Below are positions 1 to 8,064 of a stretch of 64,000 nt of DNA, in pieces. The position numbers were made by a program, and so were the translations under genes. The stretch is taken from the NCBI RefSeq assembly GCF_000023225.1, contig NC_013173.1, forward strand, positions 1,428,501 through 1,492,500, read 5' to 3'. This stretch comes from Desulfomicrobium baculatum DSM 4028. GTDB lineage: Bacteria > Desulfobacterota > Desulfovibrionia > Desulfovibrionales > Desulfomicrobiaceae. The notes beneath the pieces were generated by a model. The model made no database searches. It saw only the letters and a program-made list of their open reading frames with translations, and was not told the origin of the DNA. Positions within the stretch are counted from its first letter, which is position 1. The number at the start of each line of letters is the position of its first letter.

Positions 1-330
1 AAATATTTTTTTTAAATCATTTTCTACATACTGTTCTAGTGCGATCTTCACTTCATCTTGATTGAATATGTTTATGAATTGTAGTAATTCGATAATTTCT
101 CTGCCTTTTTGAGACAAGTTGTAGTCGCTATTTAAATATTTTCTTGATATTAAAAAAGTTAATTGTTTTTTTATAAGTTCTTCCTCGAGTTGGATAATAT
201 TTGATATGTTAGGTAAAGAAATATTTTCATTTATTGCTTGCATGCAAAAAACTGTAAACTCTCCCAGTTCTTTTAATATTTGATGCTCTATGTTTAGATT
301 GAAAATCGAAAATTTAAAAGTGATAATCAA
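1..330 (-). CDS. Partial hypothetical protein, winged-helix-like, TTG start
   Basis: An open frame of 110 codons runs from a TTG at 330 off the left edge. An AGAGAGG ribosome-binding site sits about 7 bases upstream of the TTG, and a TAA stop lies just before it in frame. The visible protein is AT-rich in codon use, with many Ile, Asn, Lys and Leu. A stretch around residues 25-75 (helix-rich, then SRKYLNSDYNLSQKGREII) resembles the recognition helix and wing of a small winged-helix DNA-binding fold. That resemblance is pattern-level only and I recognise no family. It is separated from the next gene by an AT-rich gap. The C-terminus is missing, so the function is left open. Confidence 0.5.
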   Translation of the reverse strand, partial: MIITFKFSIFNLNIEHQILKELGEFTVFCMQAINENISLPNISNIIQLEEELIKKQLTFLISRKYLNSDYNLSQKGREIIELLQFINIFNQDEVKIALEQYVENDLKKIF

Positions 331-704
331 TTAATGCCTCTCTTTTTATATGTGCAGTCTAGTTTCCGTCATCTCAATTCCCATTAGTCTCCAATTTTCG
401 ATCTCCTCTAACGTACAATTCTCTTGTCCTTTTTACATGGTTTCATGAACTTCTGCTGATAACACTCCGAGCCCTATTTTGTTAACATTTTGTGGTTAAA
501 GCCTTCGATCCGTAAGCGTTAGCGTGCAGTAGACGCTAACTATTTCCTCGTCGAAGTAATAAGCGGGCTATTGCTTCAACCGCACCATTAGCAAATAGGA
601 ATCTGACCAAAATTTTGTTCTTCATGATCCTTTTTATGTCAAGAGAATATTGTGTATGACGTTTGTTCATTGTGTTAAGGATATTAGTAGTTGTCATACA
701 TGTG
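331..704. other. AT-rich intergenic stretch with one hairpin
   Basis: I see no convincing gene here. A perfect 8-bp inverted repeat (GTTAGCGT at 518-525, ACGCTAAC at 533-540, 7-base loop) is present without a following T-run, so it is not a classical terminator on either strand. Base composition is clearly more AT-rich than the genes to the right, in keeping with mosaic island DNA. Confidence 0.4.
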
Positions 705-1055
705 TTATTTGACTTCATATAACTCTTTGAAATGATGTATTTCATTTTTTAGCGTAGCGATCACCGTTCCCAAAACAAATGCATCATCAAGCCAACCCAG
801 CATCGGGATAAAATCTGGAATCACATCTAGAGGAAAAACGACATAAGCCAGAGCCCCAGCAATCACGGCCCAGGTTGATGGACTCAGGCTGTAACCATCC
901 GTGGTGAGCATGCGCAGCAGCGTGGCAAAGTCCGAGAACCACTCCTTGTCCTCATGCTTCAATAAGAACGCCTCTGCCTTTTCTGGATCAAAATCGTCGG
1001 CCATTCCTGCAGCCCTCGACAGTGTTTCTGTCTTCTTTTGCTCGCTCATTGACAT
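705..1055 (-). CDS. YkvA/DUF1232 family small membrane-associated protein
   Basis: The 116-residue protein has the DUF1232 core at about residues 60-100. A hydrophobic helix runs into the family signature Pro-Leu-Asp-Val-Ile-Pro-Asp-Phe-Ile-Pro, followed by Gly-Trp-Leu-Asp-Asp-Ala. This Asp/Pro-rich hydrophobic block is the hallmark of the YkvA family, whose molecular role is not settled. The start at 1055 is supported by GGAGG eight bases upstream; a second in-frame ATG lies two codons later. The gene is divergent from the WYL regulator at 1191, with a 135-bp shared promoter region. It is probably a housekeeping or cargo gene of the island rather than a defence component. Confidence 0.8.
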   Translation of the reverse strand: MSMSEQKKTETLSRAAGMADDFDPEKAEAFLLKHEDKEWFSDFATLLRMLTTDGYSLSPSTWAVIAGALAYVVFPLDVIPDFIPMLGWLDDAFVLGTVIATLKNEIHHFKELYEVK

Positions 1056-1190
1056 AATGCTGACCTCCGTGATTGTTGCTTTTGTTGAATCGTGTATTGC
1101 TTATCTGCGACATGCGTTGACCTTTCTCAGATTCCCTCGCACCATATGTTTCCATATTATGGAATGTTCCGCGTAATTTTTGGAGGATGA

Positions 1191-2213
1191 ATGCCCCGTA
1201 AGAAACACGAGTCCACGGCTACGGAAAAGGCTCTCAAGCTTCTATATCTTCTGTTGTTTACCGGTCGGGCCTATTCGCTTGGCGATCTTGCCGAGACGCT
1301 TGAGTGTTCTCGCCAGACGGTCTTGCGGCTCATCGACCAGCTTGAAGCGATTCCTGGAGCCAAGTTTCAGCGCCGAACCGAAAACCGGCAGTCCTACTAT
1401 CAGATTCAGGTGCTGTGCGACCGGCCCAAGGTGAGCCTGACCGACACGGAGTTGTCGCAGCTCGTGCTGTGCAGGGAATGGATGTGTCATTTGCTTCCCG
1501 AAGGCATGAGGGCCAACCTTGAGAAAACGGCGGAGAAGGCTGCGGTGCTTCTGGATGACTATGAGACGCGCAGCCATGCCCTGACTCCACTTGGGCAGGG
1601 CGTTGCCAAAGGCCGCATCGACTATTCAGCATTCGAGAAGATCCTTGAGCGTCTCATGGTTGCCATCCGGGAGCGGCAGGTGGTGGAGGCTGTCTATCTT
1701 TCTCCGCACCGTGACACACCAAAAACGCATGTTTTTGTGCCTGTGCGGGTAATGGCTTTTCATGAAGCGTTATATGTGCGCGGGTGGAAAGTCGCCGAAA
1801 GGGGAATCCCGGAAGTGCAGCAGGAGATCACCTTGGCCATTCACAGGCTGCAGGTGCTGCAACCGACGCGTCGAATAGTACCTGAAGGCGCGTTGCGAAT
1901 TTTGCCTCCCGTTGATGAAAACGGGCATTTCGGAATGTCGCGCCAGACAGCTCCGTTCGAAGTGTCGGCTAAATTCAGCTCAGGCGGTGCCAGGTATGTC
2001 AGGGAACGCAAATGGAGCGCTTGCGACCGGTTGGAGGAGACTTCCGATGGGACTGTAGTGTTGACCTTTCAGGCACAATCGGAACTTGAGGTGGTCAAAT
2101 GGATTTTGAGCTTTGGGCGTGAAGCCGAACTGCTGCGACCTGCGCATCTTCGGGATCGGGTTCGCGAGGAATTGGCGGATGCCTTGGGATATTATTCATT
2201 GTGCGAAGCATAA
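1191..2213 (+). CDS. WYL-domain transcriptional regulator
   Basis: A 340-residue protein with the usual three-part layout of WYL regulators. Residues 1-75 form a winged-helix DNA-binding domain (YSLGDLAETLECSRQTVLR). A WYL-type ligand-sensing domain occupies roughly 155-235, ending in the block VRVMAFHEALYVRGWKV. A WCX-like C-terminal region (about 265-335) ends with the typical VKWILSFGREAELLRP segment. Family members such as BrxR and CapW repress phage-defence genes and probably respond to nucleic acid or nucleotide ligands. Which genes this one controls cannot be read from the sequence. A TGGAGG site precedes the start by four bases. The gene is monocistronic and followed by a strong terminator. 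Confidence 0.85.
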   Translation: MPRKKHESTATEKALKLLYLLLFTGRAYSLGDLAETLECSRQTVLRLIDQLEAIPGAKFQRRTENRQSYYQIQVLCDRPKVSLTDTELSQLVLCREWMCHLLPEGMRANLEKTAEKAAVLLDDYETRSHALTPLGQGVAKGRIDYSAFEKILERLMVAIRERQVVEAVYLSPHRDTPKTHVFVPVRVMAFHEALYVRGWKVAERGIPEVQQEITLAIHRLQVLQPTRRIVPEGALRILPPVDENGHFGMSRQTAPFEVSAKFSSGGARYVRERKWSACDRLEETSDGTVVLTFQAQSELEVVKWILSFGREAELLRPAHLRDRVREELADALGYYSLCEA

Positions 2214-2266
2214 AGCGAAGTTTCTTGAAATTTTCCTCAAAATAGAAGAGGGATGCGCATTTCAAG

Positions 2267-2304
2267 ATGAGCGGCCCAGGTGATCCCATGCCGCTCATTT
2301 TTTT
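2267..2304 (+). terminator. Rho-independent terminator after WYL regulator
   Basis: A perfect 9-bp stem (ATGAGCGGC at 2267-2275, GCCGCTCAT at 2290-2298) with a 14-base loop is followed by a run of seven T. It ends the regulator transcript and abuts the stop codon of the convergent small gene at 2303. Confidence 0.8.
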
Positions 2305-2476
2305 AGTTGACCATGATAATTCCCTTGTGTCCGCAATCTTTGCATTCCACAGTATAGCGGCCACCGGGGAAGCTTTTTTTTAGCGGGATCAGTTTCTCAA
2401 TCCAACCGATAAGTTTTGGGCCCTCGGGGGAGCATTTCGTGTTGTTGGAACCGCATTGGGGGCAGGGGATTTTCAT
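2303..2476 (-). CDS. Small zinc-ribbon protein
   Basis: A 57-residue protein with two CPxCG-type knuckles (CPQCG at residues 5-9 and CKDCG at 45-49), which would form a single treble-clef or rubredoxin-like zinc ribbon. The middle segment is basic and short. The ATG at 2476 was chosen because the longer open frame upstream is shared with the preceding gene in another frame and shows no protein-like sequence. It starts 10 bases after the stop of the 98-residue gene at 2487-2783, so the two are probably co-transcribed. Function unknown; nucleic-acid or protein binding is the generic expectation for such ribbons. Confidence 0.6.
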   Translation of the reverse strand: MKIPCPQCGSNNTKCSPEGPKLIGWIEKLIPLKKSFPGGRYTVECKDCGHKGIIMVN

Positions 2477-2486
2477 GTGTCTCCTC

Positions 2487-2783
2487 TCAGGTTGCTTGGG
2501 TATCGGGGCAGTCAGGGATGTCGTGCTCAGTCTGTTCGTTGTCGCTGTTGCTGTCGACATCGCCGCGGGGGAAGGCTTTGGCAAAGACTGCCGAAGCTGC
2601 CTTGCAATAATTTTCCGGATAGATTGGAGCCTCTTCATCAGAGGCGTCCTCGTTCGCAAATTTAACATCCTCGTCATCCTCGCACGAAGATGACGAACCG
2701 CAACTTTCATCCAATACGGAAATCGCAGCTGCGGCAAGCAGTCCGGTAGCACATCCGCCCAGGAACCATAAAAATTTGTTCAT
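2487..2783 (-). CDS. Small acidic membrane-anchored protein
   Basis: A 98-residue protein. Residues 2-22 form one hydrophobic helix with small residues (FLWFLGGCATGLLAAAAI), a signal anchor or possibly a lipoprotein-like leader, since a Cys lies within it. The rest is strongly acidic with clusters of Ser, Asp and Glu and four Cys. The start at 2783 has an excellent AGGAGG site directly upstream. It is probably exported or periplasm-facing. I recognise no family. It pairs with the zinc-ribbon gene downstream. Confidence 0.6.
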   Translation of the reverse strand: MNKFLWFLGGCATGLLAAAAISVLDESCGSSSSCEDDEDVKFANEDASDEEAPIYPENYCKAASAVFAKAFPRGDVDSNSDNEQTEHDIPDCPDTQAT

Positions 2784-2912
2784 ACAGTCCTCCTTGAATT
2801 TCGCGGGAAAATTCGTTTCCCCGTCATGTTGAAGGAGCATGCATGAGTATCTTTCCAGAATATGGAAAATATCAGGGGCTACTTTGCGTGCTGTTTGCCG
2901 GTTAATTGCGTT

Positions 2913-4694
2913 CTAAAGTTTGAGGGCCGGAATCATTCCGCTATTTTTGACATAGGCAATGAAAAGTTCATGCCGGGCGCGCGTGATTCCCGCGTATGCA
3001 AGACGCCTGTTTTTGCCGTCTGGGTAGTCCTTCAGATCGTCCAGGCCGATCAGGAATACATGGCCGAAATCCATCCCTTTGACGCTATGAATCGTTGAGA
3101 TTTTAACCGTGTCCGAAGTGATGTCGAAGCGGCGCTTTGATCTCTCGTCCTCTGCGGGCCATTCGGCCAATACCCCTTTGGTTTCTAATAGTCTTATAAG
3201 TTGGACTGGCAAAAGAGAGCCGTCTTTTAGCCTGGTTTTGGTGTAAAGTACTGCTATTTCGGACATTGGGATTCCGTCTTGGACGCGCCGGGCAATCTCG
3301 GTTGTGATCCCTTCAAGTAGGCGTTGTTGATCCGGAAAAGCCCTTATTGTTGGCGCGTTGCCGGCGTGGGCGGATTCGCATGGCTTATGCGGACACGCGC
3401 CAAAGAGTTGAGCACCCAGATCAGCAATGTTTCCTGTGCACCTGTACTGCTCCGCAAGGCGAAAAACCGTCAGGCCATGAATTCCCAAGTTCTCCCACAT
3501 GCGGGTTGCACAGGTGTAAATTGATTGGTTTTCATCCATGGCGATTGTCAGCACACCGTGTTTTGGGTGCAGGAGTTTCAGAAGAAGTTGGGCCATTTCC
3601 GGGGTGAAGTCTTGTCCCTCGTCGACGAGGATAGCATCCCACGAACCCATCTCGAGTTTTGTAGACAGTGCTTCCAGCGCTTCTTGAACAACCAGTTCGT
3701 AATAATCCGTCTGCTCTTTGGCATGGGCCAAGCGTTCGCCAAGAATGCGTTCACACAGGTCATAGATAGAGATGACCTCGACCCCGTTTTCACCCATGGG
3801 GACATGCTTTCGAGCCAGCAGTCTGCGGATATACCCCGGCAACGACAGGTTGAAGCATGTAAAGAGGACTTTTTTGATTTTCGGATTGACCCTCGGCAAG
3901 TGCCACGCCTGATGGGCTAATATCAGTGTTTTCCCACTTCCCGACGGGCCGGTGACGAGTCGTTTGCCCTGCGTGAAATTTCTGGCCAATTGTTCTTGGC
4001 AGTGATCGAGTGCTTGGATGACTTTTTCGTTGTCATTATGAACGGCACCTGCCCGGTGGGGCAGATTGATGCGAACGATGGGAAATAGCATTGCTCTGAG
4101 CCATGCTGTTTGGCGCGGAGAAAGCGAGAAGGAAAAAAGGGGAGGATATTTTTCCTGCAACCATGTCCGGAAGAGCGCCCCTGACGGGTCTGACCAGAAA
4201 GGTGACAGCTCATGCAGATCGTCCCAGAATATGATTTTACTGACGGGGATGACCTGGTCGAGCTTGGCTTCAAGAAAATCGAATTTCGTGATGTAAGGGA
4301 AGACGACCCCTGCTGTAATGGGGACGGGAGACTTTCCGGGTGATTGTTTGGCCTCGGACTGATCGCGGGTGATGCGAGTCAGCAACTCCTTCACATATTC
4401 CCTGGCCTGCGCTTGCGGATTTTTGCGCGGCTCGTCATGGGTGCCGCAACGTAATCGAAATTCTTTCGGGTTTGCTTCGTGTACTTGTTCAATTCGCCAA
4501 TCTTTGACTTCAAAAACGATCAGTCCACAATCTGGCGAGAAGAGTATGAAATCAGGTTCTCGGCCGGATATATCGGGTTCGTACCACGCGAGAATCTGAG
4601 AATCTGGCCTGGCAACCTTGCTGAGGAAATTATAAAAAACCTTTTCTCCTTCCGTCGTGAAGACGGAAGCTGATTCCGGGAACATTGTCGCCAT
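2913..4694 (-). CDS. NERD nuclease-like domain fused to UvrD-type helicase
   Basis: A 593-residue fusion. Residues about 12-130 form a NERD (nuclease-related) domain with the Asp...Glu-Val-Lys core (PDFILF..., IVFEVKDW). From about 245 follows a superfamily 1 helicase core: Walker A GPSGSGKT near 248, a DEGQDF Walker B, the EQYRC motif, the STIHSVKGMDFGHVFLIGLDD block and a terminal YAGITRARHELFIAY motif VI. Proteins of this architecture are common in phage-defence islands and are assumed to unwind and cut foreign DNA. It starts nine bases after the WYL regulator gene upstream, so regulator and effector almost certainly share one transcript. The family assignment is firm; a defence role is inference. 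Confidence 0.85.
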   Translation of the reverse strand: MATMFPESASVFTTEGEKVFYNFLSKVARPDSQILAWYEPDISGREPDFILFSPDCGLIVFEVKDWRIEQVHEANPKEFRLRCGTHDEPRKNPQAQAREYVKELLTRITRDQSEAKQSPGKSPVPITAGVVFPYITKFDFLEAKLDQVIPVSKIIFWDDLHELSPFWSDPSGALFRTWLQEKYPPLFSFSLSPRQTAWLRAMLFPIVRINLPHRAGAVHNDNEKVIQALDHCQEQLARNFTQGKRLVTGPSGSGKTLILAHQAWHLPRVNPKIKKVLFTCFNLSLPGYIRRLLARKHVPMGENGVEVISIYDLCERILGERLAHAKEQTDYYELVVQEALEALSTKLEMGSWDAILVDEGQDFTPEMAQLLLKLLHPKHGVLTIAMDENQSIYTCATRMWENLGIHGLTVFRLAEQYRCTGNIADLGAQLFGACPHKPCESAHAGNAPTIRAFPDQQRLLEGITTEIARRVQDGIPMSEIAVLYTKTRLKDGSLLPVQLIRLLETKGVLAEWPAEDERSKRRFDITSDTVKISTIHSVKGMDFGHVFLIGLDDLKDYPDGKNRRLAYAGITRARHELFIAYVKNSGMIPALKL

Positions 4695-4702
4695 TGTGAA
4701 TC

Positions 4703-5674
4703 CTATTGCTTATAGCGCTGCGCCATCTTCCTGATGGTCTTGATGGCCTCGTCCCTGAGCCACTGCGGTTCGATGATCTCGAAATTCCCTCCCCAGCGCA
4801 GGGCCCACCAAAGCACCTCTTCCGGTTCCGCCACATCAACCTCGAAGAAGATACTCCCGTCGCTGTTTTCGGTGAGTTTCTGCGAAGCATGGCGGGACTC
4901 TTCGCGGATGAACGGTGCAATTTCCGCTGCGAACCAGACTTTGACGTGCTCGGGCTCAAGGTTCGAGGCATAGATTCCGAAGACATTGGTCCGTCTGCGG
5001 GCGAAGTCGTATTCGCGCAGGTTCGAGAAGGTGAACCCAAGGTCGCGCACGCTGTGAATCCGGCATACCTTGAAGCAGCGGATCTCCTTGCGTTCAATGC
5101 AGTACCCGTCCAGGTACAGGAACCCATCGACCACGAACACCTGATAGGGCTCGACCTCGTAATCCTCGGCTGGCTGGCCCGGTTTGCAGTAGCTGATGCG
5201 AATACGCCGGCGGTTGATGGTGGCGTTGAGCAGGTCGGCGACGATCTGCTCTTGCCGTGATGAACCCCCGTGCGCGATTTCCTGGTCAAGGAGCGCCTTG
5301 CAGGCTTTGCAAAAAGAGTCATCCTGGCTGGCCAGGAGTTTGGATGCCGCCGCTCTGGCATGCTTTGCGAGAAAGGATTCCTGCAATTCCCCCAATTGGC
5401 TCAGCGCCAGGATGATGGCCAGTCGCTCGTCAAGGCTCAGGTCGGGGATGGGGAGATACCCATCTTGGGTAATGACCTGTCTTCGTACGGCCTTAACGTA
5501 GCTGAACTCGATCCCTATGCTTTCCATGAACTTGCGGTCCCGATTGTACGTGGACTTGCCGACACCAAGCTCTTCCTGAAGTTCCTTGGAGGACATTTCC
5601 GGTTTCGTCTTCACCAGTTGATAGAGGAGGAGGATGCGTCGCAGTTGCTGGATCTTCTGGGGGTCGTTGGCCAT
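4703..5674 (-). CDS. WYL-domain transcriptional regulator upstream of NERD-helicase
   Basis: A 323-residue regulator. The N-terminal helix-turn-helix (about residues 8-65, MSSKELQEELGVGKSTYNRD) is followed by a WYL domain whose signature block is YEVEPYQVFVVDGFLYLDGY, and by a C-terminal WCX-like segment ending VLWWALRWGGNFEIIEPQWL. The layout matches BrxR/CapW-type repressors. Being first in the operon, it most likely autoregulates and controls the NERD-helicase gene nine bases downstream. It is only distantly similar to the WYL protein at 1191-2213, so the two probably arrived separately. Confidence 0.85.
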   Translation of the reverse strand: MANDPQKIQQLRRILLLYQLVKTKPEMSSKELQEELGVGKSTYNRDRKFMESIGIEFSYVKAVRRQVITQDGYLPIPDLSLDERLAIILALSQLGELQESFLAKHARAAASKLLASQDDSFCKACKALLDQEIAHGGSSRQEQIVADLLNATINRRRIRISYCKPGQPAEDYEVEPYQVFVVDGFLYLDGYCIERKEIRCFKVCRIHSVRDLGFTFSNLREYDFARRRTNVFGIYASNLEPEHVKVWFAAEIAPFIREESRHASQKLTENSDGSIFFEVDVAEPEEVLWWALRWGGNFEIIEPQWLRDEAIKTIRKMAQRYKQ

Positions 5675-5709
5675 TTGGATCTCGATATCTTCAGGGTTGC
5701 ACCGATGGC

Positions 5710-5765
5710 GCCCAGGACACTGGGCGAGACCGTACAGGTGTAGCGTGTCTTGCTGCGCAACGCTA
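5710..5765. promoter_or_regulatory. Paired inverted repeats upstream of the WYL regulator
   Basis: Two dyads lie within 95 bp of the WYL start at 5674. GCCCAG/CTGGGC has a 4-base spacer (5710-5725). TAGCGT/ACGCTA has a 13-base spacer (5741-5765). WYL regulators bind inverted repeats in their own promoters, so either could be an operator. This is positional inference only; no promoter boxes are clear. Confidence 0.35.
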
Positions 5766-5841
5766 GATATGTTGGATTGTATGACAACAAAAAAAGACCG
5801 AGATATCGCTCACATGTACCCGTCGTGTCCAAATTGTTCTC

Positions 5842-6339
5842 TCACCTCAGACTAGCATTGACGGCTTCGACGATCGGCGTCTTATCTTTGAACCTGTGCC
5901 CGCCTTTCTCGAACGTTCTGATCGCCGCCGTGCCTTCGAAGCGCTTGATCACTTCCTGCGGATTGATGAGATCGTCATCAAGGTTGACGACAACGGTGAT
6001 TGGGATATTTTTCGGCGGCACGGGGATTTCGATCTCTGGATAGTTGTAAAAATACGGATTGAGCAGGACGCAGGATAGGCCAAAGTCGGCAGCCAGGACG
6101 CACGTCATGCGATAGGCCCAGTAGCCGCCCAGGGATATGCCGACGATGAGCGCTTCGGGGTGAGGGGAGATGTACTCCTTCAAATAGGCTTCGATTTCTT
6201 CATGTGTGCGTTCCATGGGTTTGTAATCCGGGATGAGCACGTTGAACTCGTTGGAGAAATGTTCCCGGATCGCCTTGCCGCTGCCGGAGCCTTCCGGCGT
6301 GGATTGTTTGCCGTGCAGGAAAATGATTGTTCTTTGCAT
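5842..6339 (-). CDS. Small alpha/beta hydrolase, YqiA/UPF0227-like esterase
   Basis: A 165-residue single-domain alpha/beta hydrolase. It opens with the strand and oxyanion segment IIFLHGKQSTPEGSGSG, has a nucleophile elbow Gly-Ile-Ser-Leu-Gly-Gly near residue 68, an acidic position in VVVNLDDDLINP, and a catalytic His in the GGHRF motif near 147. Size and motif spacing fit the YqiA/YcfP (UPF0227) esterase group, whose natural substrates are poorly known. It begins 51 bases after the ADP-ribosylglycohydrolase gene and is probably in its operon, which suggests but does not prove a role in removing a small ester or ADP-ribose-linked group. Confidence 0.75.
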   Translation of the reverse strand: MQRTIIFLHGKQSTPEGSGSGKAIREHFSNEFNVLIPDYKPMERTHEEIEAYLKEYISPHPEALIVGISLGGYWAYRMTCVLAADFGLSCVLLNPYFYNYPEIEIPVPPKNIPITVVVNLDDDLINPQEVIKRFEGTAAIRTFEKGGHRFKDKTPIVEAVNASLR

Positions 6340-6390
6340 GATGGGTCTCTCTTTGCTGATTGTGCTGCATGGGCGAATTGCGCCCGAAGG

Positions 6391-7869
6391 TCATTTTTCC
6401 CAAAATTCCTGGCGTGCCCTGGAAATGAGGCTGAAGATCTGGCCGTCATCTGTCCCTCTGGTTCGGCCTGTCAGTCCTTCAATCCACCGATTCGGCAGCC
6501 CTTTCCTGCCGTGCAGCGCACCGACAGCGGCTCCAACGATGGACGCGACGGTGTCGTTGTCCTTGGTGTCGTTGACGGCCCTGACCAGAGCTGCTTCAGG
6601 GTCCTGGGCGTGGCGCATGAGGATGTAGAGGACGCTTGGCACGGTCTCCAGCAAATAGGCTCCGGAACGCCAGATTTCGCAGGCCTCCATGACGCTCAGG
6701 TTTTCGCCGTATGCCCATGTGAGCTTTTCGCTGACAAATTGATGCAATGGGTCATCGAAGGAGTACTTCATGCACCCGCTTCTCGGAGCGTATCCGATGT
6801 TGCCTTGCAGATCGGCGGCCAGGGCTGCGTATCTTTTCGGCCACCAGGCGGGGTCGGGCGGCGTCTTCATGTCCAGCAATTCCCAGAGCATGGCCGTGAA
6901 GGCCAGGCATGAGGATGTGGACGCATGGTCATTGTGGGTCATCATGGCCGAGAGGGCAGTGTCGGTCCAGATGTCCGTGCCGCCTTGGCGCAGATGCGGG
7001 ATGAGCATGGGCGCGATGCGCATGAGCGCACCGTTGCCGGCGGAATGCGGCCCGCTTTCGTACCAGGGGCGGCCGGATTTGAATGCGTCCAGAAAGCCCT
7101 TCATGGTTCGGCCGATGCCGTAAATCCGGCCGCTGTCCGCGAATTTGCGGGCCAGATGCTCCGGTATGAACTCCCCCTTGTCTTCGATCAGTTGCTCCAG
7201 GGTCCAGAACGTCAGCTGCGTGTCGTCGCTGGGATAACCCATTGCGCTGCCGGTCCGATCCCGGACCAGATAGTCGCGGATTTCACCATGGAGTTGATGT
7301 CTGACCAGGGGAAGCCTTGATTCCGAGGTGTTCCCGAGAGAGTCGCCGATGGCAGCGCCCAGGAGCATGCCCTCCACTCGGCCGAAATCGAAATCCGGTC
7401 CTTTGGGGGCAAGCGAATGGTCAAAGATTGCGCCGCGCTCCAGCCGTATGGCTTTGGTGTCGAATAGCTGGCGGAGTATGGTGGCGTTAAGCTGCCGACT
7501 TTCTTTCATTCGGGATCTCCGGGACTTTCGGTTGCTGGATTCCTGGGTAGCGCAGGCATGGGCCGAATGGCTACAACTCGTAATCGGCTGGTCGATATGG
7601 TCAGGGCTATCTGGTGAAATCTCGCCTGGTTCAGTCCAGCTCGCATGGGCGTCCATGGCGATGGCGTGGAGGATCTCTTCGTAGCAGGTCGTCCCAAAAC
7701 GGCGATCTGCTGCGTCAGCGAAATAATCCGGACCACTTATGTATGCTCGAATACACCGCGCGCCCTGGATTTTTTCACTTCCTTGCATCTCACAATTTTT
7801 GAACGGTCTGCGAATTTTGAATTTTTCAACAGCTGGATAGGGGATGTGGTGCTGTGCGATTTCGTTCAT
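6391..7869 (-). CDS. ADP-ribosylglycohydrolase (DraG-like) with N-terminal extension
   Basis: The C-terminal about 370 residues form a DraG-type ADP-ribosyl hydrolase, which removes ADP-ribose from proteins or nucleic acids using two magnesium ions. Visible family motifs are EGMLLGAAIGDSLG at its start, the metal-binding PSDDTQL, the SAGNGALMRIAP block, and the C-terminal Asn-Asp-Thr...Asp-Asn-Asp-Thr-Val-Ala-Ser metal site. Two starts are possible in one frame. ATG at 7869 has GAGGAG upstream and gives a 492-residue protein with a 120-residue extension of unknown type (contains YISGPDYFADAADRRFG). ATG at 7509 has GGAG upstream and gives the bare catalytic domain. I chose the longer form because the frame is open. 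Neighbours: esterase downstream, AbiE pair upstream. Confidence 0.75.
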   Translation of the reverse strand: MNEIAQHHIPYPAVEKFKIRRPFKNCEMQGSEKIQGARCIRAYISGPDYFADAADRRFGTTCYEEILHAIAMDAHASWTEPGEISPDSPDHIDQPITSCSHSAHACATQESSNRKSRRSRMKESRQLNATILRQLFDTKAIRLERGAIFDHSLAPKGPDFDFGRVEGMLLGAAIGDSLGNTSESRLPLVRHQLHGEIRDYLVRDRTGSAMGYPSDDTQLTFWTLEQLIEDKGEFIPEHLARKFADSGRIYGIGRTMKGFLDAFKSGRPWYESGPHSAGNGALMRIAPMLIPHLRQGGTDIWTDTALSAMMTHNDHASTSSCLAFTAMLWELLDMKTPPDPAWWPKRYAALAADLQGNIGYAPRSGCMKYSFDDPLHQFVSEKLTWAYGENLSVMEACEIWRSGAYLLETVPSVLYILMRHAQDPEAALVRAVNDTKDNDTVASIVGAAVGALHGRKGLPNRWIEGLTGRTRGTDDGQIFSLISRARQEFWEK

Positions 7870-8064
7870 CGTGCTCCTCGCTTGTTGCGACGAAGGTTTG
7901 GATGTGCTTGACGCATTCCTTGTGCAGTTTGTCGTGTGGCGCGGCAATCATGGCGGGCTGGATGGTCCCGTGATGCTGGGAACATCCCGGCAAAGACTTG
8001 GTGAGGGATGGTGGAAAGAGAGAGGGACTTGTTTAGCGCAGTGAAGGGGTGAAATGGGTGGACT

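Noticed and set aside
518-540. Terminator for the left-edge gene or the YkvA gene
   Set aside because: Eight-bp stem without a T-run and not positioned at the end of a called gene.
4706-5260. 184-codon plus-strand frame
   Set aside because: Shadow of the WYL regulator on the opposite strand, which has recognisable domains.
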